This document shows positions 36,822 through 45,825 of a stretch of DNA of 64,000 nt, one piece after another. The position numbers were made by a program, and so were the translations under genes. Each line of letters begins with the position of its first letter. The first letter of the stretch is position 1. Below the pieces are notes generated by a model. The model saw only the letters and a list, made by a program, of their open reading frames with translations. It had not been told where the DNA came from and made no database searches. The stretch is taken from positions 1 through 64,000 of the forward strand of contig JBOFHK010000025.1 in NCBI GenBank assembly GCA_051649605.1, written 5' to 3'. The DNA is from Brevinema_A sp051649605 (GTDB lineage Bacteria > Spirochaetota > Brevinematia > Brevinematales > Brevinemataceae).

Positions 36822-36851
36822 ATTATATATTAAAAATTCCTATTTTGTCAA
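36822..36851 (-). promoter_or_regulatory. Promoter of rny
   Basis: On the minus strand a perfect TTGACA (36846-36851) and perfect TATAAT (36822-36827) with an 18-bp spacer, leaving a 5' leader of about 95 bases. Confidence 0.7.
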
Positions 36852-37110
36852 TATTTTATCTATATTTTTATTCAAGACATTATTTGTTTCTTAATCCCCT
36901 CTAATAAATTCTCTATACAATAAAACTTATCCTTTTATCTACTATCAATAATTTCTACAAAAAACAAAAATCTTTTAACAAATTTTCTTGGTAAACAATA
37001 ATAAATATTAGGTCGGATAAAAAAAGTAATCAATTTATTTAAGAAATGGATTTACTTGATTTTTTATGAATTTTAAGCAATAATATAAAGGATCTTTTTA
37101 AGGAGCTACA
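36852..37110. other. AT-rich intergenic region between rny and the 37.1-kb gene
   Basis: No gene, RNA or clear repeat is visible. Only a weak plus-strand promoter (TTGATT 37056-37061, 17 bp, AATAAT 37079-37084) for the downstream gene can be proposed. Confidence 0.4.
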
Positions 37111-38196
37111 ATGCGTTTTTTATCAATATATGGGACAGATGGATTTCGAACTTTTACTGGGGTTCTCAATGGTAAATCTGCATATACCCCCGCAAATATT
37201 CCTATAATTGATCCAGAAATCCTCACCGAAAGATCTTTTGATCTCCGAATAGAAGCCATTGTCGCTCCTTATACGAACAATCATCCTGCTCTCAAAACAG
37301 TGCTCCCTACTCTTTCTTCAAAAATTGGAACACTACACAAAATTTCTGAACAATACTCTATTTGGCGTCCCAAATATCACTTATCTTATTTGGGGCAATT
37401 ACTACTAGCTACCTTAAGAGAAGAATTTATATCAGAAGATTTCAAACATGAGCTTACCTTTATCGGAGATAACGAAGATCATGGAGAAGCATTCCAAAAT
37501 GCTTTTTCTTTAGAAAACAAAGTGATCCACCTTCCTATTGGTACAACAATCAAACAAGATCCCCAAACTAGCTATTCTTTTTATAATCCTAGTGATCTTT
37601 CTTTTATTTCCCATATTACCAAAACTCAACAATTTCGCTGTGATCATTATAATTTTTTCCGTATCATAGGACATATGGCGACTATTTTAGAAGCATTATA
37701 CTATACCGAAGAAACCAAACAACGTTTTTATAATGACCCTGTAAGCATTGCCATTCCTGCTGATTCTATGGAATATCTCCTTGCTGCTTTTTATCTGAGT
37801 CAATCAGCACTCCCAATCAAAAATATCTATGCAATTTCTCAACGACATCGAATGATTCACCAATTCCTCCAAAAAGGAGAATTTAAAATCACCGATAAAG
37901 CGGCTTATGAAAAGCTAGAAATTTCTTTAGATCGAATGCTTTTTGAGCTTGCTCGGGGATCTGTCGAAAAAATCGTCTCATGGAAAAAAGAACTTGCCCA
38001 TAATGGTTCTTTCCGAATCGATACTACTGCTTTGGGAAGACTAAAAAAATTCCAATCCCATTTTGCTGGAAAATCTAGTGAAATTCCTAGTGGCTTTCCT
38101 ATCACTCCAACAAGGCTTTCTCTATGCGGGTATCAACTTTCTCAAAAAGCTACCGAACATGTTCTAGCTTTTGATCTACACGACAACGATTACTAA
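37111..38196 (+). CDS. Degenerate threonine-synthase-like protein
   Basis: 361 residues, strong AAGGAGCTACA before the ATG. Its order of segments follows threonine synthase: MRFLSIYGTDGFRTFTGVLNG like the ThrC N-terminus, ELTFIGDNEDHGEAFQNAF where ThrC has TATSGDTGAAVAHAF, YNFFRIIGHMATILEALYY for the NSINxxRxxxQxxYY block, and PVSIAIPADSMEYLLAAFYL for VSVPSGNFGDLTAGLLA, followed by IYAISQRHRMIHQFLQKGEF for ATNxNDxxxRFLxxGxW. The PLP-lysine segment FHGPTLAFKDF is replaced by WRPKYHLSYLG with no Lys at that place, and the phosphate-binding GNFG is lost. It is probably not a synthase. Role unknown. Overlaps the convergent next gene by 4 bp. Confidence 0.7.
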   Translation: MRFLSIYGTDGFRTFTGVLNGKSAYTPANIPIIDPEILTERSFDLRIEAIVAPYTNNHPALKTVLPTLSSKIGTLHKISEQYSIWRPKYHLSYLGQLLLATLREEFISEDFKHELTFIGDNEDHGEAFQNAFSLENKVIHLPIGTTIKQDPQTSYSFYNPSDLSFISHITKTQQFRCDHYNFFRIIGHMATILEALYYTEETKQRFYNDPVSIAIPADSMEYLLAAFYLSQSALPIKNIYAISQRHRMIHQFLQKGEFKITDKAAYEKLEISLDRMLFELARGSVEKIVSWKKELAHNGSFRIDTTALGRLKKFQSHFAGKSSEIPSGFPITPTRLSLCGYQLSQKATEHVLAFDLHDNDY

Positions 38197-38762
38197 AACA
38201 AAATATTTTTCCATACTTCACGGTATATCTCTGCTTTCGCCATTAGCGGTTTTGGATACGCTCTTGAAGAGGAGGGGACACGGTACAAAGTAATCTCTCT
38301 CCCTTGGTATTCAAATACAACACTTCCTCCTACTGTCGGTAAGCCTAGGAGCCCAAAGTAATTTTTAAGCATTTCTGCTGATTTCTCTCCTGTCGTTATT
38401 AGATAACGACAGGAAGGGTGGGTTGATAATATTTTATTCAAATCCAAACTTTGTACCAGTTGTAAATATTTATCAGATGCACTATCATTCAAACGAATCA
38501 CTTCCTGTGCTGCATCAGCAACACCAATTTTTTTTTGTACCAAAAAATTACAAATTTTTATAAGATCAAAAGCTCGATGATCTTCTTTTAAAAAATAATT
38601 GTGATTATCAAAAAAGACAATCCCAAAAATTCTCCACATATCATTTTGAAAATTAGGATAATAAAAATCCATCGTCCATTTTTCCTTTTTAGGTGGAAAA
38701 CTCCCAAGCATTAATACCTTTAACTCCTCAGGAATAAAAGGCTCTAATAGATGTTTTTCCAT
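38193..38762 (-). CDS. Uracil-DNA-glycosylase-fold protein (deoxyinosine glycosylase type)
   Basis: 189 residues from ATG 38762 (AAGGAGTTTTT upstream); the open frame to 38804 adds only low-complexity residues. The N-terminal LKVLMLGSFPPKKEKWTMDFYYPNFQNDMWRI-type block, summarised as LGSFPP...YYPN..NDMWRIFG, matches the UDG-superfamily group containing hypoxanthine/deoxyinosine DNA glycosylases. IGVADAAQEVIRLNDSASD and the terminal RVPSSSRAY (the PSxSxA active-site-like loop) support this. It would remove deaminated bases. Substrate is uncertain. It overlaps the threonine-synthase-like gene tail to tail and is divergent from clpB. Confidence 0.7.
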   Translation of the reverse strand: MEKHLLEPFIPEELKVLMLGSFPPKKEKWTMDFYYPNFQNDMWRIFGIVFFDNHNYFLKEDHRAFDLIKICNFLVQKKIGVADAAQEVIRLNDSASDKYLQLVQSLDLNKILSTHPSCRYLITTGEKSAEMLKNYFGLLGLPTVGGSVVFEYQGREITLYRVPSSSRAYPKPLMAKAEIYREVWKNILF

Positions 38763-38829
38763 AAAAACTCCTTGATCATTGGCATTATTTTTGCTATATT
38801 TCAATTAACATTAAAAAAACGAGGTGTTT

Positions 38830-41394
38830 ATGATCCAGAAAACTGAAAAGATCCAAGAAATCCTTCAAACTGCATTTAATGAGGCTCAAAAAAATAATAA
38901 TCCTATGATTGACTTATCTCATATTATTCTTGCCTTGCTATCAGACAAAGAAAGTTCCGCTTATAAATTATTATCTTATTTAGAAATTCCCATCTTAGAA
39001 CTCAAAGAATTCGCTTTAGGAGAAATCCGTCGTCTCCCTAAAGGGAATGGTGTTGATGTAAGTTTATCGCCTCTTGTCAATAAGATTTTAATCACAGCAG
39101 AAGAGGCCGCTAAAACTTCAAAATCTACCTTCCTATCAATCGATCACTTGTTAATAGCCATTGCCCAAACTTCTATAGATCCTTGGAAAGGAAAATTACA
39201 ATCTCTTAATTTTACTACAAAACGTATAGAAGAAGCAATCAAATTATTCAAAAATACCCAAAATTCTACTGAAGAAGAGACAGGAGAAGCCTTAAAAAAA
39301 TATACTAAAGATCTTACGGCAATTGCCCTTCAAGGAAAAATTGATCCTGTGATTGGGCGTGATGAAGAAATTCGCAGAACAATCCAAATTTTATCTCGTA
39401 GAAGTAAGAACAATCCTGTATTAATTGGAGAAGCTGGAGTCGGAAAGACCGCCGTTGTAGAAGGGATCGCAAAACGAATCGTCCAAGGTGATGTACCAGA
39501 CTCTTTAAAAAATAAAAAGATTCTTTCTTTAGATCCAGGTTCTTTAATTGCTGGAGCAAAATACCGCGGAGAATTTGAAGAACGCTTAAAATCTCTCTTA
39601 GAAGAATTGGAACAAGCTAATAATAGTACTATTCTTTTTATCGATGAGCTTCACTTAATGGTGGGTATGGGAGCAGGAGGAGATAGTGCTGGAGATGCTG
39701 GAAATTTATTAAAACCAGCTTTAGCTCGAGGAGAAATCCGAGTCATTGGAGCAACTACTTTAGAAGAACACCGTAAATATATCGAAAAAGACAAGGCACT
39801 AGAACGGCGTTTCCAAACCGTTATGGTCGAAGAACCTTCTAAAGAAGATGCAATCGCTATCCTAAGGGGTATCAAAGAGAAATACGAAATCCACCACGGT
39901 ATCAGAATTTCGGATAGTGCCTTAATTACCGCAGTTAATTTATCTATTCGTTACCTCCCCGATCGTAAACTTCCAGATAAAGCTATTGATTTAATGGATG
40001 AAGCTTCAGCTCGTATCCGTACTGAGCTCGAATCTGAACCTCAGGTAATGGATCGTTTAAGACGATTTATTACTCGATTGGAAATCGAAAAAACAGCTCT
40101 TCTTAAAGAAAAAGATGAGCATTCTCAAAAACGACTCAAACTTCTTGAATCAGAACTCGCAGAAGAGCAAAATAAAATGCTCGCCTTAAAAGCCACGTGG
40201 GAAAAAGAAAAGAAAAATATTAACCAAATCCGTAAACTCAAAGAAGAAATAGATAATCTCAAAAATCAAGAAACTATTTTAGAACGAGAAGCAAAGTTCG
40301 AACAAGTTGCAGAAATCCGCTATAGTATTCTTCCTAAAAAAGAAGAAGAATTACAACTAAAAGAACAAGTGTTAAAAGAATTATCTTCTCATGATGATAC
40401 CTTAATCCGTGAGGAAATCACTCCAGAAGATATTGCTAAAGTTATCGCCTTAAGAACTGGTATCCCAGCATCTCGCCTCATGGAGAGCGAAAAAGAACGA
40501 CTCCTTACTTTAGAAACACACCTCGGCTCTCGAGTGATCGGACAAAAAGAAGCAATCCACGATGTCGCTAATGCGATTCGACGGTCTAGAACAGGATTAT
40601 CTGGCGATAATAGACCTCTAGGATCTTTTTTATTCTTAGGACCTACTGGTGTTGGAAAAACAGAATTATCCAAAGCTCTTGCCGAATTTTTATTTGACGA
40701 TGATAAAAATATGGTGCGTATCGATATGAGCGAATATATGGAGAAATTCTCCGTCCAAAGACTTATCGGTGCCCCTCCTGGTTATGTAGGATACGAAGAA
40801 GGAGGGCAACTCACTGAAGCAGTAAGAAGGCATCCCTATTCTATTGTGCTCCTCGACGAAATAGAAAAAGCACACCCTTCTGTATTTGACATTCTATTAC
40901 AAGTATTGGACGATGGACGATTAACGGATGGACAAGGGCGTACAGTGTCCTTTACCCAATGTGTTTTTATTATGACGTCCAATCTTGGGTCTCATACTAT
41001 TGTTGATTGGAAAGGCTCAGAAGAAGACTTAGAAAAACACCTAAAAGATGAGTTAAAAACAATCTTTCGCCCTGAATTTCTTAACCGTATCGACGATATT
41101 ACAATCTTTCACCGATTAACTAAAGAAGATCTCATACAAATTACAGAAATTCAAATCGAAGATATTAAAAAACGACTGGCAGAACGCGATATTACTCTGC
41201 ATATTAGTAAAACTGCTAAAGAATATTTGGCTCAAGAAGGCTTTGATCCAGAATTTGGAGCAAGACCACTCAGGCGTGTGATTACCGATCAGGTTTTAAA
41301 TCCTTTAGCCTTAAAATTGATTGAAGGTTCTCTAAAAGAAAAAGTCTATTTAGAGTATAACGATCAAGGATTAACCTTTAAAGACAAAGCATAA
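38830..41394 (+). CDS. clpB: ClpB-type AAA+ disaggregase
   Basis: 854 residues from ATG 38830 with GAGG five bases upstream. N-terminal Clp-N repeat domain (~1-145), first AAA+ module with GEAGVGKTAVVEG and ILFIDELHLMVG, coiled-coil middle domain (~400-530, Glu/Lys-rich), second AAA+ module with GPTGVGKTELSKA, VLLDEIEKAHPSV and IMTSNLGS, and a C-terminal D2-small domain (GFDPEFGARPLRRVI). The long middle domain and the absence of a ClpP-binding IGF/LGF loop that I can see point to ClpB rather than ClpC/ClpA. It solubilises aggregated proteins with DnaK. No CIRCE element is visible upstream. Confidence 0.93.
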   Translation: MIQKTEKIQEILQTAFNEAQKNNNPMIDLSHIILALLSDKESSAYKLLSYLEIPILELKEFALGEIRRLPKGNGVDVSLSPLVNKILITAEEAAKTSKSTFLSIDHLLIAIAQTSIDPWKGKLQSLNFTTKRIEEAIKLFKNTQNSTEEETGEALKKYTKDLTAIALQGKIDPVIGRDEEIRRTIQILSRRSKNNPVLIGEAGVGKTAVVEGIAKRIVQGDVPDSLKNKKILSLDPGSLIAGAKYRGEFEERLKSLLEELEQANNSTILFIDELHLMVGMGAGGDSAGDAGNLLKPALARGEIRVIGATTLEEHRKYIEKDKALERRFQTVMVEEPSKEDAIAILRGIKEKYEIHHGIRISDSALITAVNLSIRYLPDRKLPDKAIDLMDEASARIRTELESEPQVMDRLRRFITRLEIEKTALLKEKDEHSQKRLKLLESELAEEQNKMLALKATWEKEKKNINQIRKLKEEIDNLKNQETILEREAKFEQVAEIRYSILPKKEEELQLKEQVLKELSSHDDTLIREEITPEDIAKVIALRTGIPASRLMESEKERLLTLETHLGSRVIGQKEAIHDVANAIRRSRTGLSGDNRPLGSFLFLGPTGVGKTELSKALAEFLFDDDKNMVRIDMSEYMEKFSVQRLIGAPPGYVGYEEGGQLTEAVRRHPYSIVLLDEIEKAHPSVFDILLQVLDDGRLTDGQGRTVSFTQCVFIMTSNLGSHTIVDWKGSEEDLEKHLKDELKTIFRPEFLNRIDDITIFHRLTKEDLIQITEIQIEDIKKRLAERDITLHISKTAKEYLAQEGFDPEFGARPLRRVITDQVLNPLALKLIEGSLKEKVYLEYNDQGLTFKDKA

Positions 41395-41453
41395 ATATTC
41401 CGATTATATCCTATTAATAACAAGGTGCTATTCTATATCAAAAAGGGAAGATT

Positions 41454-41981
41454 ATGAAAGCTCAAGTGATTTTATATATTGCACAAAGTTTAGATGGTTA
41501 TATCGCAGATCTTGATGGAGGCATTCAATGGTTACCACAAAATATGGGCGAAAAAATGTCGCAGTTTTATGAAGAATTTATTAATAAGATTGATATCATT
41601 CTTATGGGGCGGAATACTTACGATCAGATCATAACAGAACTTAGCCCCAATACTTGGCCTTACCCTCCAAGGATCGACTATTTCGTTTGGACAAGTCGAC
41701 CCTTAGTCAATCAAAAAAATACTGATTCAGATATTACACTCTTCCTCGAACAGCAAAAAAAGAAAGAGAAAAAAAATATTTGGATTCTCGGAGGGGGACA
41801 TTTCGTTCATCAATGGATTGAGAAAGATCTTATTGATGAATATATGATCTGCACGGCACCAATAATTTTAGGCGAAGGGATCAAGTTATTTCCCCAAACA
41901 AAAAATAGTATTCCACTAACCCTAACCAATCTAATCCAAGAAGACAATATGGTCCTAATGCATTATAAAAAATTTTCTTAA
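41454..41981 (+). CDS. RibD C-terminal/dihydrofolate-reductase-fold protein
   Basis: 175 residues, ATG with AAGGGAAG upstream. Pattern of the RibD_C/YyaP-type reductases: VILYIAQSLDGYIADLDGGIQWL at the start, IDIILMGRNTYDQI in the middle, and IWILGGGHFVHQWIEKDLIDEYMI with PIILGEGIKLF at the end. These proteins reduce pterin or riboflavin-precursor substrates with NADPH, but stand-alone versions mostly have no known function. It follows clpB after 59 bp with no clear terminator, so it may be co-transcribed. Confidence 0.85.
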   Translation: MKAQVILYIAQSLDGYIADLDGGIQWLPQNMGEKMSQFYEEFINKIDIILMGRNTYDQIITELSPNTWPYPPRIDYFVWTSRPLVNQKNTDSDITLFLEQQKKKEKKNIWILGGGHFVHQWIEKDLIDEYMICTAPIILGEGIKLFPQTKNSIPLTLTNLIQEDNMVLMHYKKFS

Positions 41982-42057
41982 ACAATTCCAAGATCATTCG
42001 TATTCCCCTATTGTGATCAGAAGAAATATCTGAGAATAACTCTGAGTTATCAATAGA

Positions 42058-42675
42058 TCATAATAACTTAAAGCTCCGACGATGATGAGGGCTAATTCCA
42101 TATTTTTTAATAGCTTCTCGATGGGCTCTGGTTGGGTATCCTTTATTTTTATGCCAATCATAATAAGGGTATTCTCTATGAAGTTCTTTCATAATCCTAT
42201 CCCTCGTTGTTTTAGCCAAAATCGAAGCTGCGGCGATATGAAAGCTTTTTTGATCCCCTTTCACTAAAGAAATAACAGCCACATTAGGAAGCTCTTCAGC
42301 ATTAATCTTCATCGCATCAGTTAGCAGAATTTCACATCCTACTTGCTTCCGAATCGTCTGAAAACAAGATATCATACCCCACTTTGAAGCTTGATAAATA
42401 TTCATCGTCTCGATATCTTGTATAGAGATTATTTCAATATGGTAAGCTATCGCCTGTTCTTGAATCTGTAGGGCTAATGATTCTCTTTTATTTTCTTTAA
42501 GGGTTTTTGAATCAAAGATATTAGGAATCACCACATCATCAGCAAATAAAACCCCCGCTACCACCAAAGGTCCTGCTAAAGGCCCTCGCCCTGCTTCATC
42601 CGTACCAACAAGATACCGAAAATCCAAACCATAAGCGGTTAATATTTTTTTATCATCTGTAATCGATAGCATCAT
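42058..42675 (-). CDS. rnhB: Ribonuclease HII
   Basis: 205 residues. Removes ribonucleotides from DNA and RNA primers. Metal-binding YLVGTDEAGRGPLAGPLVVAGV supplies the first Asp-Glu pair; EILLTDAMKIN and VKGDQKSFHIAAASILAKTTRD supply the others. The tail YDWHKNKGYPTRAHREAIKKYGISPHHR-type block is complete, here read as HKNKGYPT...GISPHHRRSF. It starts just after the terminator of the rpsP operon, on the same strand, so it needs its own promoter or read-through. Confidence 0.95.
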   Translation of the reverse strand: MMLSITDDKKILTAYGLDFRYLVGTDEAGRGPLAGPLVVAGVLFADDVVIPNIFDSKTLKENKRESLALQIQEQAIAYHIEIISIQDIETMNIYQASKWGMISCFQTIRKQVGCEILLTDAMKINAEELPNVAVISLVKGDQKSFHIAAASILAKTTRDRIMKELHREYPYYDWHKNKGYPTRAHREAIKKYGISPHHRRSFKLL

Positions 42676-42681
42676 TTATCT

Positions 42682-42712
42682 CAAAAAAATAACGCTGGTT
42701 TCAGCGTTATTT
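42682..42712 (-). terminator. Terminator of the rpsP-rimM-trmD-rplS operon
   Basis: AATAACGCTG / CAGCGTTATT, 10 bp with a four-base loop, followed on the minus strand by a T run. Confidence 0.85.
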
Positions 42713-42716
42713 TTTC

Positions 42717-43199
42717 TTATTTTTGTATTTTTTTATTTTCACCTTTTTTGAGAGCCATTTCTTTAAGACGAGCAGCTTTACCAAAACGTCCTCTCAAGAA
42801 GTAAAGTTTTGCACGGCGAACTTTTGCACGGCGAACAATTTCAATATGAGCAATATAAGGAGAATGAAACGAAAATACACGCTCAATAGAAATCCCAGCA
42901 CTCACACGACGCACCATAAAGGTTTTACGATTCATTCCATGTTTAAAACAAAGAACAACTCCTTCATAAACCTGAATTCTCTCTTTATTTCCTTCGGTAA
43001 TACGAACACTCACACGAATAGTATCACCAACACCAAACTTAGGGAATTTTTCATCATTGTTTTGTTCTTCAAGAAGCATCAACTCAATATCATGTAAGGT
43101 GTTTTTAATTTTTTGTGTTTTTACGACTGGTACTCCTGTTTCTACAGTTTGAGACTCTTCCACAGTTTCTTCAGTAGTTGTTTTTAACTCTTCGGACAT
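42717..43199 (-). CDS. rplS: 50S ribosomal protein L19
   Basis: 160 residues from ATG 43199 (AGGAGAATAG upstream). The L19 core begins around residue 45 (KFPKFGVGDTIRVSVRITEGNKERIQVYEG) and includes VVLCFKHGMNRKTFMVRRVSAGISIERVFSFHSP and the terminal VRRAKLYFLRGRFGKAARLKE. Typical L19 is about 115 residues; here there is an acidic N-terminal extension of ~35-40 residues rich in Glu and Thr (MSEELKTTTEETVEES). The gene start overlaps the trmD end by 29 bp. Identification of the core is secure; the extension is unusual. Confidence 0.95.
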   Translation of the reverse strand: MSEELKTTTEETVEESQTVETGVPVVKTQKIKNTLHDIELMLLEEQNNDEKFPKFGVGDTIRVSVRITEGNKERIQVYEGVVLCFKHGMNRKTFMVRRVSAGISIERVFSFHSPYIAHIEIVRRAKVRRAKLYFLRGRFGKAARLKEMALKKGENKKIQK

Positions 43200-43974
43200 T
43201 TCTATTCTCCTGTATTGCTTTCTCAAAAGCGCTCAGTCTTTTTTGTAAAAGCTTATTTTGTTTTTTTATTTTTTTTAGTGGATTACTATATTGTGTAGGA
43301 ATAAAACATAAAGGATACTCTCTCAATAGTTCCGGTCTTCTCTGCCATGTTATTAGCAATTGCTCCAAAAAACGATTTTCTTGAATCAATCGATGATTCC
43401 CCGACTTTAAGTAAGCTGGAATTTGTTTATTTTCAAAACTATCTGGTTTCGTATAATGAGAATATTCCAACAGTCCTTGACAAAACGATTCATCTTCGGT
43501 CGCATCTGATCTTAATATATGACCATCCGTCCTTAGTAAAGAATCAATAAGTACTAAAGCAGGAAGTTCTCCACCACTTAAAACATAGTCTCCAATAGAA
43601 ATCTCTTCATCAATATAATGATCTAAAACTCGCTGATCCATCCCTTCATACCGTGATGCAATAATCATCAAATGTTTATGCTGGTTTAATTCGTGGATTT
43701 TTTGAGTGTTTAATACATTCCCTCTAGGAGACATATGAATAACATAAGTCTGCTTATTGGTATTTTGTTTAATGGCGTGAGAGACAACATCAGCTCGAAA
43801 TAACATTCCAGGCCCAGGAGCAACACTCTTATCATCAACTCTTTGATCTTTAGCCCAATCGCGTAAATTCAACGATTCTATCACAAGAATATTTTCAGCT
43901 CTTTTAAGAATCCCATAAGAAAGTGCTCCTAAGATCATTTGGGGAAATAACGATAAAACCGTAATTTTTTCCAT
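43171..43974 (-). CDS. trmD: tRNA (guanine-N1-)-methyltransferase
   Basis: 267 residues from ATG 43974, four bases after the rimM stop; longer in-frame starts would run into rimM. Methylates G37 of tRNAs to prevent frameshifts. ITVLSLFPQMILGALSYGILKRA opens the chain; the trefoil-knot SAM site is seen in YVIHMSPRGNVLNTQKI, IASRYEGMDQRVLD and ISIGDYVLSGGELPALVLID. The length and order are normal. Its last 29 bp overlap rplS, the expected partner in the rpsP-rimM-trmD-rplS operon. Confidence 0.96.
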   Translation of the reverse strand: MEKITVLSLFPQMILGALSYGILKRAENILVIESLNLRDWAKDQRVDDKSVAPGPGMLFRADVVSHAIKQNTNKQTYVIHMSPRGNVLNTQKIHELNQHKHLMIIASRYEGMDQRVLDHYIDEEISIGDYVLSGGELPALVLIDSLLRTDGHILRSDATEDESFCQGLLEYSHYTKPDSFENKQIPAYLKSGNHRLIQENRFLEQLLITWQRRPELLREYPLCFIPTQYSNPLKKIKKQNKLLQKRLSAFEKAIQENRNVRRVKNNY

Positions 43975-43978
43975 AGAA

Positions 43979-44518
43979 TTATAATAGCTCATCCAAGTGA
44001 TCGAAAAGTATTTTTCGTTCTTCAAGAAGAATATCCGATACATAGCGATCGTTAAAAGGAACGGCTAAATCCATCTTTGTATTTACTTGTTTGATTACAA
44101 AAATCTCCTGACCAGCTACTTCAAATACATTGGTAATTACTCCAATCTGCTGGTCTCGATACCAAGCTTCCAGATCCATAAGGTCTTTAATAAAATATTC
44201 TCCATCAGGGAGAGATATTAAAAATTCTTCTTTTATAAAAAGTGGCACTAAACGCCAAGTTTCTGCCATAGTGCGGTCGGTAATATCCGTAAAAAAAACT
44301 TTTGCATGCTCAGGATTGTCGGAAAAAACTAGAGAGCGAAACTTCATCTCCCGAAATCCAAATTCTTGTTTCCTATCTTTAATATAAAATGTTTCTACTT
44401 TTTTCAAATCAGAAATACTATCAATATAAAATAGAACTTTTAATTCTCCTTTTATACCAAAGGGTTTGATAATTTTGCCTATTTCAACAAATCCTGAAGA
44501 AACATCTACTTGGAACAT
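43979..44518 (-). CDS. rimM: Ribosome maturation factor RimM
   Basis: 179 residues. Helps the 30S head assemble by binding S19. VEIGKIIKPFGIKGELKVLFY is the RimM N-terminal barrel opening and is followed by the PRC-barrel domain (SLPDGEYFIKDLMDLEAWYRDQQIGVITNVFEVAG, read as EYFIKDLMDLEAW..Q.IGVITNV) and MDLAVPFNDRYVSDI. It lies between rpsP (6 bp upstream) and trmD (4 bp downstream) in the standard operon order. Confidence 0.93.
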   Translation of the reverse strand: MFQVDVSSGFVEIGKIIKPFGIKGELKVLFYIDSISDLKKVETFYIKDRKQEFGFREMKFRSLVFSDNPEHAKVFFTDITDRTMAETWRLVPLFIKEEFLISLPDGEYFIKDLMDLEAWYRDQQIGVITNVFEVAGQEIFVIKQVNTKMDLAVPFNDRYVSDILLEERKILFDHLDELL

Positions 44519-44524
44519 AAATTA

Positions 44525-44764
44525 TTAAGCTCTCACTTTAGCAACAAGTTGCTTTACCGTAAGAGAAGGAATCGCACCTTTTTTTACCCACTCATCAAAA
44601 CGCTCAACATTAATGAGAACTTGATCTTTCTCTTCGATAGGTCTATAAGTCCCTAAATTTTCAATATAAGCACCATCTCTGGCATTTCTTGAATTTGTAA
44701 CAACAACACGATAATAAGGAGCTTTTTTCTTTCCTAAACGCATTAAACGAATATTAGTTGACAC
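44525..44764 (-). CDS. rpsP: 30S ribosomal protein S16
   Basis: 79 residues from a GTG at 44764 with GGAGG eight bases upstream. Starting here gives MSTNIRLMRLGKKKAPYYRVVVTN, the standard S16 N-terminus; an upstream start at 44788 would use that GGAGG as coding sequence. ARDGAYIENLGTYRP is the S16 signature. First gene of the rpsP-rimM-trmD-rplS operon; neither ffh nor a KH-domain gene is included here. Confidence 0.96.
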   Translation of the reverse strand: MSTNIRLMRLGKKKAPYYRVVVTNSRNARDGAYIENLGTYRPIEEKDQVLINVERFDEWVKKGAIPSLTVKQLVAKVRA

Positions 44765-44850
44765 CGATGTCCTCCAAAAAAATATCACTTCCAGTATTTT
44801 ACTATATTTGACCTATTTTGTCAATGATTTTCAAAAATATAATTATGACA

Positions 44851-45825
44851 CTAATATTTTTGAAAAAAATGTTTGCAAGGAGATACAATCGGATAATCTT
44901 TAAAGACTTGATCCTTATCTACCCAAATATCATAAGGGCTATCTTCTTCCTGATAATCGTCTAATAAACAAAAAACTCGCTCTACTCGACTATTAGAAAT
45001 CCGATAATGGATAGTTTTATATTCTAATCCTAATACTTGCTTCCGAATAATAAAATCGTAGAGTCCTTTTCTACGCGTTCCATCAACGATTTTTCTTAAA
45101 AGATAACGATTATTTTTTTTGATCACCAAAGCATATTCTTTCACTATATTAATCGGAGCTTTAATTTTATCTCCTGGAAAGTTAGCGAGATCGTCCAGCT
45201 CAAAAGCTTTACACTCTGACACCAAAGGGCAATTAAGACAATCTGCTTTTTTGACTCCACAAACTAAAGACCCTAATTCCATTAAAGCTTGATTCCAAGC
45301 CCAAACTTCATTACTATCAATGCGTTCTATTAAATCTTGAGCTTTACTTCTTAAGATTTTTTCAAAATTCAGCATAGTGCGTCGATAAGCAAAAAAACGA
45401 CCTAAAACCCGATCCACATTAGTATCAATTAATGACACAGGATGATGAAACGCAATAGAACAAATCGCTCCTGCCGTATATGCTCCAATCCCAGGCATTT
45501 TTAACAATTCTACAAATTCCGAAGGAAAATTTTCTTCTTTTTGAAGTAGCTGAGCAGTTTTTAATAAGTTCTTTGCCCGTGAATAATAACCTAATCCCGC
45601 CCACAAGGTCAATACCTCTTCTTCTGACGCCTGAGCTAAATCTTCAAGCCTTGGGAATCGTTCCATAAAACGACCAAAAAACGAATGCACTGTGGCTACT
45701 GTTGTTTGCTGTAACATCACTTCTGAAACCCATACCCGATAAGGGCTAGGATTTTCTCGCCAAGGCATAGAACGGTGATGTTGATAAAACCATTGGAGTA
45801 ATTGATTTTGTGCGTTTTTGGTCAT
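44851..45825 (-). CDS. mutY: A/G-specific adenine DNA glycosylase
   Basis: 324 residues. Removes adenine opposite 8-oxoguanine. Catalytic Glu in VSEVMLQQTTVATV, helix-hairpin-helix LLKMPGIGAYTAGAICSIAF, catalytic Asp in LIDTNVDRVLGR, and the [4Fe-4S] site CGVKKADCLNCPLVSEC (Cx6Cx2Cx5C). The C-terminal NUDIX-like domain (~225-324) is short and divergent (KNNRYLLRKIVDGTRRKGLYDF). The start ATG overlaps the stop of the upstream TPR gene by one base (TAATG). Confidence 0.94.
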   Translation of the reverse strand: MTKNAQNQLLQWFYQHHRSMPWRENPSPYRVWVSEVMLQQTTVATVHSFFGRFMERFPRLEDLAQASEEEVLTLWAGLGYYSRAKNLLKTAQLLQKEENFPSEFVELLKMPGIGAYTAGAICSIAFHHPVSLIDTNVDRVLGRFFAYRRTMLNFEKILRSKAQDLIERIDSNEVWAWNQALMELGSLVCGVKKADCLNCPLVSECKAFELDDLANFPGDKIKAPINIVKEYALVIKKNNRYLLRKIVDGTRRKGLYDFIIRKQVLGLEYKTIHYRISNSRVERVFCLLDDYQEEDSPYDIWVDKDQVFKDYPIVSPCKHFFQKY

